DNA of 43,093 nt from Rubneribacter badeniensis (GCF_002899695.1 NZ_PPEL01000015.1:1-43093), one strand, 5' to 3'. Positions 24,192 through 32,519 are shown, counted from the stretch's first letter. Numbers and translations: made by a program. Notes: generated by a model not told the origin, from the sequence alone.

Positions 24192-25622
24192 TCATGCCAC
24201 GGGCAGCATCGCCGAAATCGCCGTGAAGCCGATGCACACCCCGCTCAGCACAAGCCAGAACTTCCAACAGGTCTTCCACCACTGCTCCAAGCTGATCTTG
24301 CACACCGCAAGCCCAGCGACCAGAATGGCGCTGGTGGGGCAGATGATGGTCATCATCGGCTCGGCCAAGCACAGGGCGGTCACCGCGCCTTCCGGATTGA
24401 GCCCCATGAGCTCGGTCAGAGGCCCGAAAATGGGCATCGTGAGCGCCGCCAAGCTCGACGAGCTGGGCACGAGGATGGTCAGCACGTTCTCCACGGCGTA
24501 CAGAATGGTCGTGTACACAGCCGGGGCCACACCCTCCAAACCGGTGGCGAGCCCGTTTAAGATGGTGTCGATGATCATGCCGTTGTCGGCGATGACCAGC
24601 ACCCCGCGGGCCAAACCGATGACGATGGCCGAAAACGCGAAGTCCTTCAAACCGGCGACGAACTCCAAAGCGATCTTCTGCTGAGAGAAGCGCGCGATGA
24701 CGCCGGAGATCAGCCCCATGGCCAAGAACACCGCAGAGAGCTCTCCCATGTACCACCCTTGGGTGATCAGGCCCCACACGATGAGGGCCATGCCGAGCAG
24801 GAACACGACGAGGATCCATTTCTGCGCGGCCGTGAACGGCGTCTCGTCGTCGACAGGCCCCATCTCCGCACGCTTCGCTTTGTCATCGCGGTACGTGAGC
24901 GAGGCTTCGGGATTTTTGCGCACCTTGCGGGCATACAGCATGACCCAGCCGATGGACAACCCCACGATCACGACGAACATGATCGCGCGCAGCCACAGCT
25001 GCGGATTGCCCGTGATGCCAACCACGCCCTGCGCGATAAGCACGCTGAACGGGTTGACCGTTGAAGCGACATATCCGGCCTTGGCGCCGATGAACACCAC
25101 CATGAACGCGGTGAGCGAGTCAAACCCCATCGCGATCATAATGGGCACGAAGATGGCGAAGAACGGCAGCGTCTCCTCTGCCATGCCGAACGTGGAGCCT
25201 CCCAGAGCGAACAGCAGCATCGCAATGGGAATAACGAGAATGTCCTTGCTTTTGAACCGCTTGACCACACGCCTCATGCCGGCGTCGATGGCCCCCGTGG
25301 CGGCGATGATCTGAAACGCCCCGCCGACGATGAACACGAACGCCACCACCTCGGCAGCTGCCTGGATGCCCTCGATTGGAGCCTCCAGAACGGCGTCGGG
25401 CCCTTGACGCAAATCCGTCTCCTCGCCAGTCTCGGCGTCGACGGACACCTTGTCGACCTCCTGATACGTGCCCGCAACGGTGACCTCGCGACCGTCCACC
25501 TCCGTCGTCTCGAACGCTCCCGAAGGAATGATCCACGTCATCACCGCAACGATGATCATCAGCACGAAGATGATCGTATAGGTGTGCGGAACTTGAAACT
25601 TGCCTTTAGTCTTTCCCTGCAT
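24192..25622 (-). CDS. YfcC/ArcD-type arginine-ornithine antiporter
   Basis: 476 residues, about 12 helices, YfcC (AitC) family: FQVPHTYTIIFVLMIIVAVMTWIIPSGAF start, a periplasmic insert (EVDGREVTVAGTYQEV), FALGGSTFGMAEETLPFFAIFVPIM, GAKAGYVASTVNPFSVLIAQ and LVPSSSSLAALTMPIFGPL, with polar loops typical of ion-coupled carriers. Its place directly upstream of arcA (82 bases) indicates arginine/ornithine exchange, although the family also carries C4-dicarboxylates and amino acids. The start at ATG 25622 has AAAGGAG seven bases upstream. First gene of the arc operon; its promoter must lie in 25623-25870, shared with the divergent gene. Confidence 0.9.
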   Translation of the reverse strand: MQGKTKGKFQVPHTYTIIFVLMIIVAVMTWIIPSGAFETTEVDGREVTVAGTYQEVDKVSVDAETGEETDLRQGPDAVLEAPIEGIQAAAEVVAFVFIVGGAFQIIAATGAIDAGMRRVVKRFKSKDILVIPIAMLLFALGGSTFGMAEETLPFFAIFVPIMIAMGFDSLTAFMVVFIGAKAGYVASTVNPFSVLIAQGVVGITGNPQLWLRAIMFVVIVGLSIGWVMLYARKVRKNPEASLTYRDDKAKRAEMGPVDDETPFTAAQKWILVVFLLGMALIVWGLITQGWYMGELSAVFLAMGLISGVIARFSQQKIALEFVAGLKDFAFSAIVIGLARGVLVIADNGMIIDTILNGLATGLEGVAPAVYTTILYAVENVLTILVPSSSSLAALTMPIFGPLTELMGLNPEGAVTALCLAEPMMTIICPTSAILVAGLAVCKISLEQWWKTCWKFWLVLSGVCIGFTAISAMLPVA

Positions 25623-25774
25623 CGCTTCACTCCTTTCTGATCGGGCTGCTTCTTGGATCCGCATGCGCATCATCCCAACCTTCGCGGAACGCCGGCCCCG
25701 TCACCCGTTCTGTGGATCGAGAGCTCGCACCCAGCGGAGCGGAAGGTGACATTTGCCGTCAGTTCCGGAAACGG

Positions 25775-25795
25775 AAGGGACACGAAACGTCCCTT
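25775..25795. promoter_or_regulatory. Dyad in the divergent arc promoter region
   Basis: AAGGGAC (25775-25781) and GTCCCTT (25789-25795) form a 7-bp inverted repeat with a 7-base centre (ACGAAAC), between the divergent antiporter and ADI-like genes. It is followed by TTCGC on the plus strand. An operator, for example for the XRE regulator encoded next door, is a reasonable guess; a hairpin is the alternative. Confidence 0.4.
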
Positions 25796-25870
25796 TTCGC
25801 ATACGCGCCTTTCCAGGAAGAGCCGACTGCTCTACCCTGCTCGCAAACGAAAGGGAAAGGAGGGGCATCC

Positions 25871-27214
25871 ATGGGCAAAACGCACGTGAGCAACGAAGTA
25901 GGAGCGCTCAAACGCGCCCTCGTGCATCGACCCGGTCACGAGACTCAGCGCTACCCTCACGGCGACTTCCTCCAAGCATTCCCCCTGCGCCCCTCCTGCA
26001 CGGATTTCGATCTGGAAAAGGCGCAGACGGAGCATGATCGGCTGACGAAGGTTCTTGCCGCGCACAACGTCGAGGTGATCGAAGCAACCGATCTTTTAGC
26101 CGAAACCCTCGAGGCATCCCCCGAGGCAAAGAAGGCGCTTATCGATGCCTACCTCGCCGACAGCCGCATCGAGGGAATCGAACTGACAGAGGCCGCGAGG
26201 TGCTACCTGGAAAGCTCAAGCACCAGCACGCAGCTGGTCGAGCGCTTGTTCGAAGGCATTCGGTATGGCGACACCGACGTGGTCAATGCCGACCGATTCC
26301 CCTTGGCCGCGCTCTCGGGAAACGCATTCGATCCGGAAACCTTCCTCGCAAGCCCGCTCAACACGGCTTTCTTCGTGCGCGACCCGTTGAGCGTCATCGG
26401 CGAGGGAATCACCCTCAACCACATGTACTGGCATGATCGAAACCGCGAAGTAGATCTCCTCGAAGCCGTCGCCCGCCATCATCCCGACTTCGCCGCAACG
26501 CAACGTTGGTTCGATCATCGCTGCTCGTTTCACCTCGAAGGCGGCGACATCGTGAACCTCAACGCCCACTCGGTGGCGGTGGGATTGTCCAGCCGCACGG
26601 AGGGAGCCGCCATCGACGTGCTCTGCCGTCAACTGCTGTGGGGGCGCGGCGAATCGGACATCGCCGATATCTACGTCTTTTTCGTGCCCCAGATGGGAAA
26701 CCGGCTGCACCTTGACACGTACGTGTCGAGAATCGATTACGACACGTTCGTCATCGACCCCGCCATAGCGCGCAATCCCTCGGTGCTCAGGGTTCGCGCA
26801 GGACGTCGCAAAGGTAACGTCCGCATCGACGAGCTATCCGGAAGCTTGAAGGACATCTTCAGAAAGGCCCTGTCCATCGGCCCGGTTCGGCTTATGGACT
26901 TCGGAAGCAGCGCGGAAAGCCGCATGGAATTTGAATACGGCAACGGAGCCACCGGCATGCTGTGCCTCTCCCCCGGAAACCTCTGCGTCAGCGAAGAGAA
27001 CGTCGTGGCGAACGATCTTCTCGATAAAGCGGGAATGACGCTGCATCCGGTATCCGTGCAGGAAATGACCGTCGGGTTCGGCGGGCCCAGCAGCCTGTGC
27101 CTGCCGCTGTGGCGCGAAGATGTCCAAGGGATGCCGCCATGGACATCGGAGAGAACATCCGAGCCCTCAGAATGCGCGAGCACATGTCCCAAACAGACTT
27201 CGCGAAAAGAGTAG
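25871..27214 (+). CDS. Arginine deiminase-like protein lacking the catalytic cysteine
   Basis: 447 residues, clearly an arginine deiminase relative: SNEVGALKRALVHRPGHE, FVRDP, HLEGGD, LSSRTEG, LHLDT...IDYD. The loop carrying the nucleophile has changed: where ArcA reads GGP-R-C-M-S-M-P, this protein reads GGP-S-S-L-C-L-P. The Cys position is Ser408, a Cys appears two residues later (410), and the preceding substrate arginines (RGRGG) are gone (VGFGG). It is probably inactive as a deiminase and may bind arginine or a related ligand, or partner with ArcA. The last 30 or so residues go beyond the family end and overlap the XRE gene by 76 bases. RBS AAAGGAGGGG before ATG 25871. Divergent from the arc operon. 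Confidence 0.88.
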   Translation: MGKTHVSNEVGALKRALVHRPGHETQRYPHGDFLQAFPLRPSCTDFDLEKAQTEHDRLTKVLAAHNVEVIEATDLLAETLEASPEAKKALIDAYLADSRIEGIELTEAARCYLESSSTSTQLVERLFEGIRYGDTDVVNADRFPLAALSGNAFDPETFLASPLNTAFFVRDPLSVIGEGITLNHMYWHDRNREVDLLEAVARHHPDFAATQRWFDHRCSFHLEGGDIVNLNAHSVAVGLSSRTEGAAIDVLCRQLLWGRGESDIADIYVFFVPQMGNRLHLDTYVSRIDYDTFVIDPAIARNPSVLRVRAGRRKGNVRIDELSGSLKDIFRKALSIGPVRLMDFGSSAESRMEFEYGNGATGMLCLSPGNLCVSEENVVANDLLDKAGMTLHPVSVQEMTVGFGGPSSLCLPLWREDVQGMPPWTSERTSEPSECASTCPKQTSRKE

Positions 27215-27798
27215 GCGTGACGAAGAAGACGGTGTCTCGCTGGGAAAACGGCCAGTCGTTCATACGCGGAGCGCACCTTGAGAAGCTGGCTGAAGCCCTG
27301 AACGTCCCTGTCGGCGATATCGTGGGGGATGCCCCCGAATTCAAATCGCCGACCGCAGACGAGCCCGATTTCGAGCACGCGTCGAACCTGCCAAACGCGT
27401 TCCAAGCGCTGCGCTACCCCGTATACAAGATCGAGCGCTCGGGCAACGGCACCACGCTGCGCCTCGCAAGCCACGCCTTCGCTCCCCCCGACGTGGCAAA
27501 ACGACATCCGGCAAGCGTGTTTGTGCGCATGGATTATCGGGAGATGACTCGGCTCTACCCCGTCGGCTCTCTGCTTCTGGTGGACCAAAGGCTCAAGCCT
27601 TACAACAGCTGCACGGCCGTTGCGCTCGTGGACAATGCGGCCATCGTCATACGCCGCTACCTGACCGGCAACGACACCGTCGTGCTCTCATCATGGTCGC
27701 ACGACGCCCCCTCGCCCGACCTCATGCTCGATAAGCGGCGCGTGCGCATCATCGGCGTCGTGGTGTGGTTCCAGGCAAGTCACGATGTGCGAGCCTGA
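27139..27798 (+). CDS. XRE-family regulator with degenerate S24/LexA-like C-terminal domain
   Basis: 219 residues. HTH at about 4-58 (IGENIRALRMREHMSQTDFAKRVGVTKKTVSRWENGQSFIR), then a linker and a LexA/CI-like C-terminal domain (SVFVRMDYREMTRLYPVGSLLLVDQRLKPYNSCTAVALVDNAAIVIRRYL...). In active S24 domains a GDSM serine and a v-K-R lysine form the dyad; here the matching places read MDYRE and IRR, so self-cleavage is not expected and the fold may only dimerise or sense. ATG 27139 is inside the ADI-like gene, preceded by AAGGGA, so the two are cotranscribed and coupled. Likely regulator of the arc locus or of its own pair. Confidence 0.88.
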   Translation: MDIGENIRALRMREHMSQTDFAKRVGVTKKTVSRWENGQSFIRGAHLEKLAEALNVPVGDIVGDAPEFKSPTADEPDFEHASNLPNAFQALRYPVYKIERSGNGTTLRLASHAFAPPDVAKRHPASVFVRMDYREMTRLYPVGSLLLVDQRLKPYNSCTAVALVDNAAIVIRRYLTGNDTVVLSSWSHDAPSPDLMLDKRRVRIIGVVVWFQASHDVRA

Positions 27799-27878
27799 CA
27801 CGACGGGATACATTGCCGTCGCCTGCCGACAAACGAGGCCCTTCCCTGCGCCCGCAGAAAGGCGCGCAAAACGCGAAA

Positions 27879-27911
27879 AGCCCTGCGCCGGGAGGGAGGG
27901 GGCGCAGGGCT
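27879..27911 (-). terminator. Terminator of the Tat reductase gene
   Basis: AGCCCTGCGCC (27879-27889) pairs perfectly over 11 bp with 27901-27911. On the minus strand TTTCGCGTTTTGCG follows. It lies 65 bases after the reductase stop and between convergent genes, so it may also end the XRE transcript. Confidence 0.8.
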
Positions 27912-27975
27912 CAGAGCGCAAAGGAACATGCCGGCAAAAGGAACGGCCAGCTGCGCAGGGCGAAACGCGAAGAAC

Positions 27976-29646
27976 TTACGCCTCGGCCAGCTCGTGCCCC
28001 AGAAGATACCCGTAGGTGATGCAGCGGCCGTGGCTGTTGCCGGCCACGTTGATGGGATAGTCCACGGCGCAGATGTCGCCCATCACGTTGCCGAGCGCGT
28101 ACAGGCCCTCGATGGGCTGACCCTCGGCGTCAAGGCACTGAAAGTCGACGTTCGTGCTCAAGCCGCCGGGAATGGCCAGCAGGGCCGGACCGACCTTCAG
28201 CGCGTAGAACGGCCCCTCCTTCACCGGGGTCAGGAACACGGGCTTTTTGTAGTAGTCGGTGTCCTCGCCCGCCTCGCACATGCCGTTGTAGCGCTCGACC
28301 GTGGCCTTGAAGGTGTCCGCGTCGCAGCCGATCTTCTCGGCCAGCTCGTCGAGCGTGTCGGCCTGGTACGCGTTTCCAGCCTCGATGTAGGCGGGGATCT
28401 GCGTCTCGAAGTACTGGGGCGCCAGCTCCAAGTCGCTGCCGTAGGGACGGAACGAATCCCAGAACATGCCGCCGCCGTAGGGCAGGCCGTTCACGAGGTC
28501 GGTCTGCCAGTTCGCGTCGAAGATGGACCACGCCTCGCCGTTCGGCTGGCGGTTGATGGCCAGCGACTTGCCCTGCACCCAGGTGTCCTCGCACATGAAA
28601 CGCTCGCCGTTGTCGTTGACGAACAAAAACGGGCCATGGAACCAGCAGAACGCCTGCGGGTGCATCATCGTGGGCAGCGGCAGATCCTGCAGCTGCGCGC
28701 CGGCCCACATGCCCATCTTGTGGCCGTCGCCCGTGTTCACGCCCACAGGCGTGTACTGGCTGCGGGGCTGGCCGTACTCGGCGCAGATGGGAGCGTACGC
28801 CTTCACCATCTCGGCATCGCCGCCGATGTCGCCCGTGCACAGCACGACGCCCTTGCTCGCGTTGTACTGCACGTAGCCGTCGCCCGTCTCGCAGATGCAG
28901 CCGACGACTCTCGCGCCCTCCTTCACCAGCTGCACGGCGGGAGAATCGAACACGAATTCAGCTCCGTCCTTCACGGCATCGTTATAGCACAGTTCGGCGC
29001 CGGCGAACCCCGTCGAGGTGAGGCCCGCCTCCTCGGGAATCGTGAGCATGTGGTATCCAGGCTGCTCGGCGTACACGTCGTCGTGGCTGTAGAACGCGCC
29101 CACCATCGCGGTGCCGCCCACGGCCTCGGCCTTCGCCAGCAGCCAGTTCGACGCCTCCTCGGAGTTGTTGAAGAACTTCGTGATGAGATCCTCGTTCGCG
29201 CGGCTGGCGCACTGGGCGATCCAGTGCTGCTTGGCGTTCACCTTGTCCACCTTGATGCCCAGCTCGTCCATGTAGTGCGAGTTGATGGCGCCGAAGCCGC
29301 CGCCGCGGCCGTTCCAGCTGGACGTCTTCTCGACGACGGTCACCTTGCCGCCCTTCTCGGCCGCCGCCGCGGCGCATGCGCAGCCGGCCAGGCCCGCGCC
29401 GATGACGAGGATGTCGGTGTCCACCGTGCTGGCGATATCGGTGATGGGCTCAGGCGCGACCTCCCACGCGTAGCGGGCCTCGCCCGATGCGGTGCCGGAC
29501 GCATCCTCGCCCGATGTCTTCGCGCCGCTGTCCGCGCTCGTCGCAGGAGCGCAGCCGGCCAAACCAGCGCCAGCGGCGACGGCGGCGGTGGCGCCCAGCC
29601 CGAGGAACGCGCGACGGGACAACCCGCCCTTCAAGCTTTTCGTCAT
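27976..29646 (-). CDS. Tat-exported lipoprotein-type FAD-dependent reductase (fumarate reductase/UrdA-like flavoprotein)
   Basis: 556 residues. SRRAFLGLG (10-18) is a twin-arginine signal and LAGC (29-32) a lipobox, so the enzyme should be exported and anchored outside the membrane. GAGLAG (83-88) begins the FAD fold; FVNDNGERFMCED matches the GxRFxxE active-site block of fumarate/urocanate reductases; GLYALGNVMGDICAVDYPINVAGNSHGRCITYG is the C-terminal flavin-binding end. There is no FMN-binding or haem domain, so electrons must come from a separate partner. Eggerthellaceae carry many such enzymes for different electron acceptors, for example dietary compounds and drugs; the acceptor here is unknown. 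AAAGGGG lies six bases before ATG 29646. Divergent from a LuxR gene. Confidence 0.9.
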   Translation of the reverse strand: MTKSLKGGLSRRAFLGLGATAAVAAGAGLAGCAPATSADSGAKTSGEDASGTASGEARYAWEVAPEPITDIASTVDTDILVIGAGLAGCACAAAAAEKGGKVTVVEKTSSWNGRGGGFGAINSHYMDELGIKVDKVNAKQHWIAQCASRANEDLITKFFNNSEEASNWLLAKAEAVGGTAMVGAFYSHDDVYAEQPGYHMLTIPEEAGLTSTGFAGAELCYNDAVKDGAEFVFDSPAVQLVKEGARVVGCICETGDGYVQYNASKGVVLCTGDIGGDAEMVKAYAPICAEYGQPRSQYTPVGVNTGDGHKMGMWAGAQLQDLPLPTMMHPQAFCWFHGPFLFVNDNGERFMCEDTWVQGKSLAINRQPNGEAWSIFDANWQTDLVNGLPYGGGMFWDSFRPYGSDLELAPQYFETQIPAYIEAGNAYQADTLDELAEKIGCDADTFKATVERYNGMCEAGEDTDYYKKPVFLTPVKEGPFYALKVGPALLAIPGGLSTNVDFQCLDAEGQPIEGLYALGNVMGDICAVDYPINVAGNSHGRCITYGYLLGHELAEA

Positions 29647-29900
29647 GAGAAACCCCTTTCGTTCGATCGCGGGGCCCCTCAGCCCCGCCCGCAATGTCGG
29701 GAAGGCGGCTGTCGACGCGCGGCGGCAGGCGGCGAGCGGCGGCGGGCGGCGGGCGCCGAGCCGCGAGCTGCGAGCGCGATGGCACGGGCCGCAAGCATGA
29801 CGCCGTCGCCGCGTGCGCCAAAGCGCGAACGGGTCGCGCCATCGCAAACGGCAGCTGGCACGCACGCCGCACTGCGCCCAAACGAACCGCCCTGCGGCAA

Positions 29901-29933
29901 CCCGTCGCGCCGAACCGCATTCGGCGCGACGGG
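29901..29933. repeat. Perfect 14-bp inverted repeat upstream of the Tat reductase
   Basis: CCCGTCGCGCCGAA / TTCGGCGCGACGGG around CCGCA. No T-run on either side. It could be a 5'-leader hairpin of the reductase mRNA or the stop for an antisense transcript. Confidence 0.6.
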
Positions 29934-30060
29934 CGAGACGGCAAGCCACGGACAGCGAGCAAACGGCGAGCGGACGGCCTCCTTCCTTCGCCATCCATGC
30001 TGCACAAGCAAAGCGATTCAGTCATCGAACAAAGCGGCCCATTTCCGCAGAACAGCGGCA

Positions 30061-30081
30061 TATGGGCCACTGTGGCCCATA
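30061..30081. promoter_or_regulatory. 21-bp palindromic operator candidate
   Basis: TATGGGCCAC-T-GTGGCCCATA is a perfect inverted repeat around a single T, 90 bases before the LuxR ATG. A half-site GCGGCCCAT lies at 30044-30052. LuxR-type regulators bind sites of this size and symmetry, so it probably serves the divergent regulator. Confidence 0.6.
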
Positions 30082-30170
30082 CCACTCGGCTTTTTGCGCG
30101 CTTGCATCCGACCGACCGATTTGCTAGGTTCTCGTCAAAGCGACACGGGACGCGAGGGTGGGGGCAGTTC

Positions 30171-31685
30171 ATGGGACGGACGCAACGCGAGGGAGCCGGG
30201 AGGTCCTCGGGGCGGGAACAGCGCGAGGGAATGGGCGACTCCCCAGGACAAGCGCAACGCGAAGACGGCAAGGGCCGCGCCGGGTTCTCCGGCTGGCGGC
30301 TGCTCGGCTTGGGATTTTGGCAGGCATGGTGGATGATCAGCATGTGCACGGGCGTCGTGCTGCCCACCGTCGGGCACTATCCTGCCGCTGGGAACACGAC
30401 GCTGTGGGTGCTCGTGCTGACCACCGCAGGCTACGTGGGCGTGGTGGCGCTGTCGCGACAATTCTCGCCGTTCCTCGCACGCCGCTCATGCTTCGCGCTG
30501 GCCGGAGGGCTGACCGCCGCGGGCACCGCGCTGCTGCCGGCGTCGCTCTCGGTATGCTCGGGAGCGTCGGGGTTCGTCTGCTTCCTGGCCGCCGCGATCG
30601 CCGTGTCCGTAGGCAACGCGCTTCTGCTCATCATGTGGGGCGAGCTGTGGAGCGCGCTGGCCACCGGCCGCGTGGGACGGCATCTCTACGTGTCGTACAC
30701 GTTCGCGTTCGTGCTGTTCTTCATCGCATGCGCGTTGCCCAGCGCGGCAGCCGCGGCGTTCACGGCGACGCTGCCCGTCGTGTCGGCAGCGGTCTTGGCG
30801 GCCTGCAAGCGGGAGCCCCGACGCGAGCCTTCGGTGCTGCCGCTCGACGTGCGCACCGTCCCCGCAGGACGCATCCTTTGCTGCATTCTGGCCATCAGCA
30901 CGGTGTACGGCCTTTCGCAGGGCATGGTGAACACGTTCGCCGGCAACGACGCAACCTTCATGTTCAAGACGATGTTGTTCGCCGGGCTCGCCCTTGCCGC
31001 GATCACCCTGTCGATGGCGGTGGCGCCCTCCGAAGCCGAGCCCCTTGCGCTGTACCGCCCTGTCATCCCCGCCATGGCGGCGGGCCTCATCCTGCTGTTG
31101 CTGCTGCCCGAGCCGTACCGCTTTTTGGGCGCAGGGCTCGTCATCATGGGGGTGTACTGCCTCGACATGCTCATGATGCTCGTGTCCACCGACGTGGCCT
31201 TTCGAGGGCGCATTCCCGTGGCGCTGTCGTTCGGGCTGGTCATCCTTTGCGCACGCACGGGAACGCTCGTCGGCTCCATCGGCGCGGACGGGCTGCTGAA
31301 TTCGGCGCTGTGGTCGGACGAGACGCGCTCCGCGGCGCTTCTCGTCGGCGTGCTGGCGCTCGTGCTGGTGGGCATGCTGTTTCTCACGCAAAGCGACGTG
31401 CAGAAGCTTTACGCCACGCCGCGCGCCGAACCGATCGATGCGAGCCTCGAAGAGAAATGCGACCGCATCGCGCAGATGTGCCGTCTCACGAACCGCGAAG
31501 CCGAGGTGCTTGTGCTGCTGGCGCGCGGACGCACCGTGCGCGCCATCTGCGACAAGCTCTCCATAGCCCAAGGTACGGCGAAACACCACGTGAGCAGCAT
31601 CTATCGCAAAGTGGGCGTGTTCGACCGGCAGGGGCTGCTCGACACCATCGAGCAGGGAGGCGTGGGCAAGCCCGGCTGGGAATGA
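30171..31685 (+). CDS. LuxR-type regulator with multi-pass membrane sensor domain
   Basis: 504 residues. About 30 hydrophilic residues in 12-residue repeats, then some 12 membrane segments (about 40-415), then a GerE/LuxR helix-turn-helix at the C-terminus: LTNREAEVLVLLARGRTVRAICDKLSIAQGTAKHHVSSIYRKVGVFDRQGLL. This membrane-LuxR design is typical of Eggerthellaceae, where it often sits next to a Tat flavoprotein reductase, as here; it presumably senses the substrate and switches on the reductase. ATG 30171 is chosen for GAGGGTGGGGG upstream; ATG 30231 within the repeats is an alternative. The open frame upstream of 30171 is noncoding. Confidence 0.88.
   Translation: MGRTQREGAGRSSGREQREGMGDSPGQAQREDGKGRAGFSGWRLLGLGFWQAWWMISMCTGVVLPTVGHYPAAGNTTLWVLVLTTAGYVGVVALSRQFSPFLARRSCFALAGGLTAAGTALLPASLSVCSGASGFVCFLAAAIAVSVGNALLLIMWGELWSALATGRVGRHLYVSYTFAFVLFFIACALPSAAAAAFTATLPVVSAAVLAACKREPRREPSVLPLDVRTVPAGRILCCILAISTVYGLSQGMVNTFAGNDATFMFKTMLFAGLALAAITLSMAVAPSEAEPLALYRPVIPAMAAGLILLLLLPEPYRFLGAGLVIMGVYCLDMLMMLVSTDVAFRGRIPVALSFGLVILCARTGTLVGSIGADGLLNSALWSDETRSAALLVGVLALVLVGMLFLTQSDVQKLYATPRAEPIDASLEEKCDRIAQMCRLTNREAEVLVLLARGRTVRAICDKLSIAQGTAKHHVSSIYRKVGVFDRQGLLDTIEQGGVGKPGWE
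30177..30284. repeat. 36-bp imperfect tandem repeats at the start of the LuxR gene
   Basis: Three units (30177-30212, 30213-30248, 30249-30284) share a CGCGAGGG-like core at the same place and encode 12-residue repeats RTQREGAGRSSG, REQREGMGDSPG, QAQREDGKGRAG. A weaker fourth unit (30141-30176) would contain the RBS and start codon. Copy number may vary between strains. Confidence 0.55.
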
Positions 31686-31936
31686 TGCGGCGGCGCCTTC
31701 CGTGCGATACGCAGACGGCTCATCGGAACCGAACGAGCGCGAAGGAGCGCATGCCGCGCGAACATTCACGTCCGAGCAGGACGAGCGAACCCTTCTCGAG
31801 AGGGGCACAAGCCTCCCTCGGAGAGGCGATAATCGAAAGACCGCCCGCTTCGACCCCATAGCACGCCCGACCACGAAACAGCGCTCCCATCCGGTAGCTC
31901 GGCGAGACACCCTCTCCATCAGCCCTCGAAACCAGA

Positions 31937-31952
31937 TGTTTCACGTGAAACA
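31937..31952. other. parS: parS centromere-like site
   Basis: TGTTTCACGTGAAACA, a perfect 16-bp palindrome identical to the bacterial parS consensus bound by ParB. Chromosomal parS sites cluster near oriC, so this region is probably in the origin-proximal part of the chromosome. No parA/parB or dnaA gene lies within the window. Confidence 0.85.
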
Positions 31953-32163
31953 CCCTGCGAGAAGGCGACAGGAGGAAGCGGGGGGGGGTTGCGAATGAAA
32001 CGTGACAATATCCCCGTCCTTTTGTCACACTTTCACCCCTTGCCCGCCCTTCTTCCTTCTTCCCGCTCCCGCCCTTGCACCTCTGTTCCCACGCCCCCGC
32101 CCTCGCGCATCGCGTTCGCAGTTTTGCGTTCGGCTCTGGCCGTGTCGCAGAATCGCTCGTTTT

Positions 32164-32314
32164 TGGCCACGAAACCGCATTCTGGCACGATGTTGCCTGT
32201 GCGCTCTTCGACAGACGATCAGCGACCTGGGGTTTCTCTGAGCGAGGAAGCTCCAGCGCTCCGGAAACAGACGAAAAGCGCCGCTTTGCGTGCCAGAACG
32301 CGGTTTCGTGGCCA
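32164..32314. repeat. 26-bp inverted repeat with 99-base centre
   Basis: The arm 32164-32189 (TGGCCACGAAACCGC...) matches the reverse complement of 32289-32314 at 25 of 26 positions. It does not look like a terminator. It could be a mobile miniature element, a recombination site or a protein-binding pair. Confidence 0.6.
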
Positions 32315-32494
32315 TTTTCAGGCCGATTTCGCGCACGCGCACGCCGACCCGCCCGACGTGCGCAACTCATTAGGCCCGCCCGACCAACCCGCCTCGCCCG
32401 ACCCACTCGATCCGCCCATCTCATCTGGCCCGCCTACCCCACCTCCAAGAACCGCCCGTCCCGCGCCCCGCGCCTCCTCGCTCGCAAAAAACAA

Positions 32495-32519
32495 CGGGCC
32501 CCGGCACTGCCGGGGCCCG
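32495..32519 (-). terminator. Intrinsic terminator of nifJ
   Basis: CGGGCCCCGGC/GCCGGGGCCCG with a 3-base loop, followed on the minus strand by TTGTTTTTTG. It lies about 40 bases after the nifJ stop. Confidence 0.93.

Larger units (their letters stand above)
29647..30170. promoter_or_regulatory. Divergent promoter region of the reductase and LuxR genes
   Basis: 524 bases without a gene. It includes a GGC-rich simple-sequence stretch (29723-29775) that could form G-quadruplex, a perfect 14-bp inverted repeat CCCGTCGCGCCGAA at 29901-29914/29920-29933 (5-nt loop), and a perfect 21-bp palindrome at 30061-30081 with a further half-site at 30044-30052. I cannot place either promoter with confidence. 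Confidence 0.5.

Noticed and set aside
27928-30336. 802-codon plus-strand open frame opposite the Tat reductase
   Set aside because: Shadow of a complete flavoprotein gene with Tat signal, FAD motif and RBS.
32345-32440. Repeated CCCGCC/CCCGAC words considered as a CRISPR array
   Set aside because: Units are short, irregular and without equal spacers; no cas genes are nearby.
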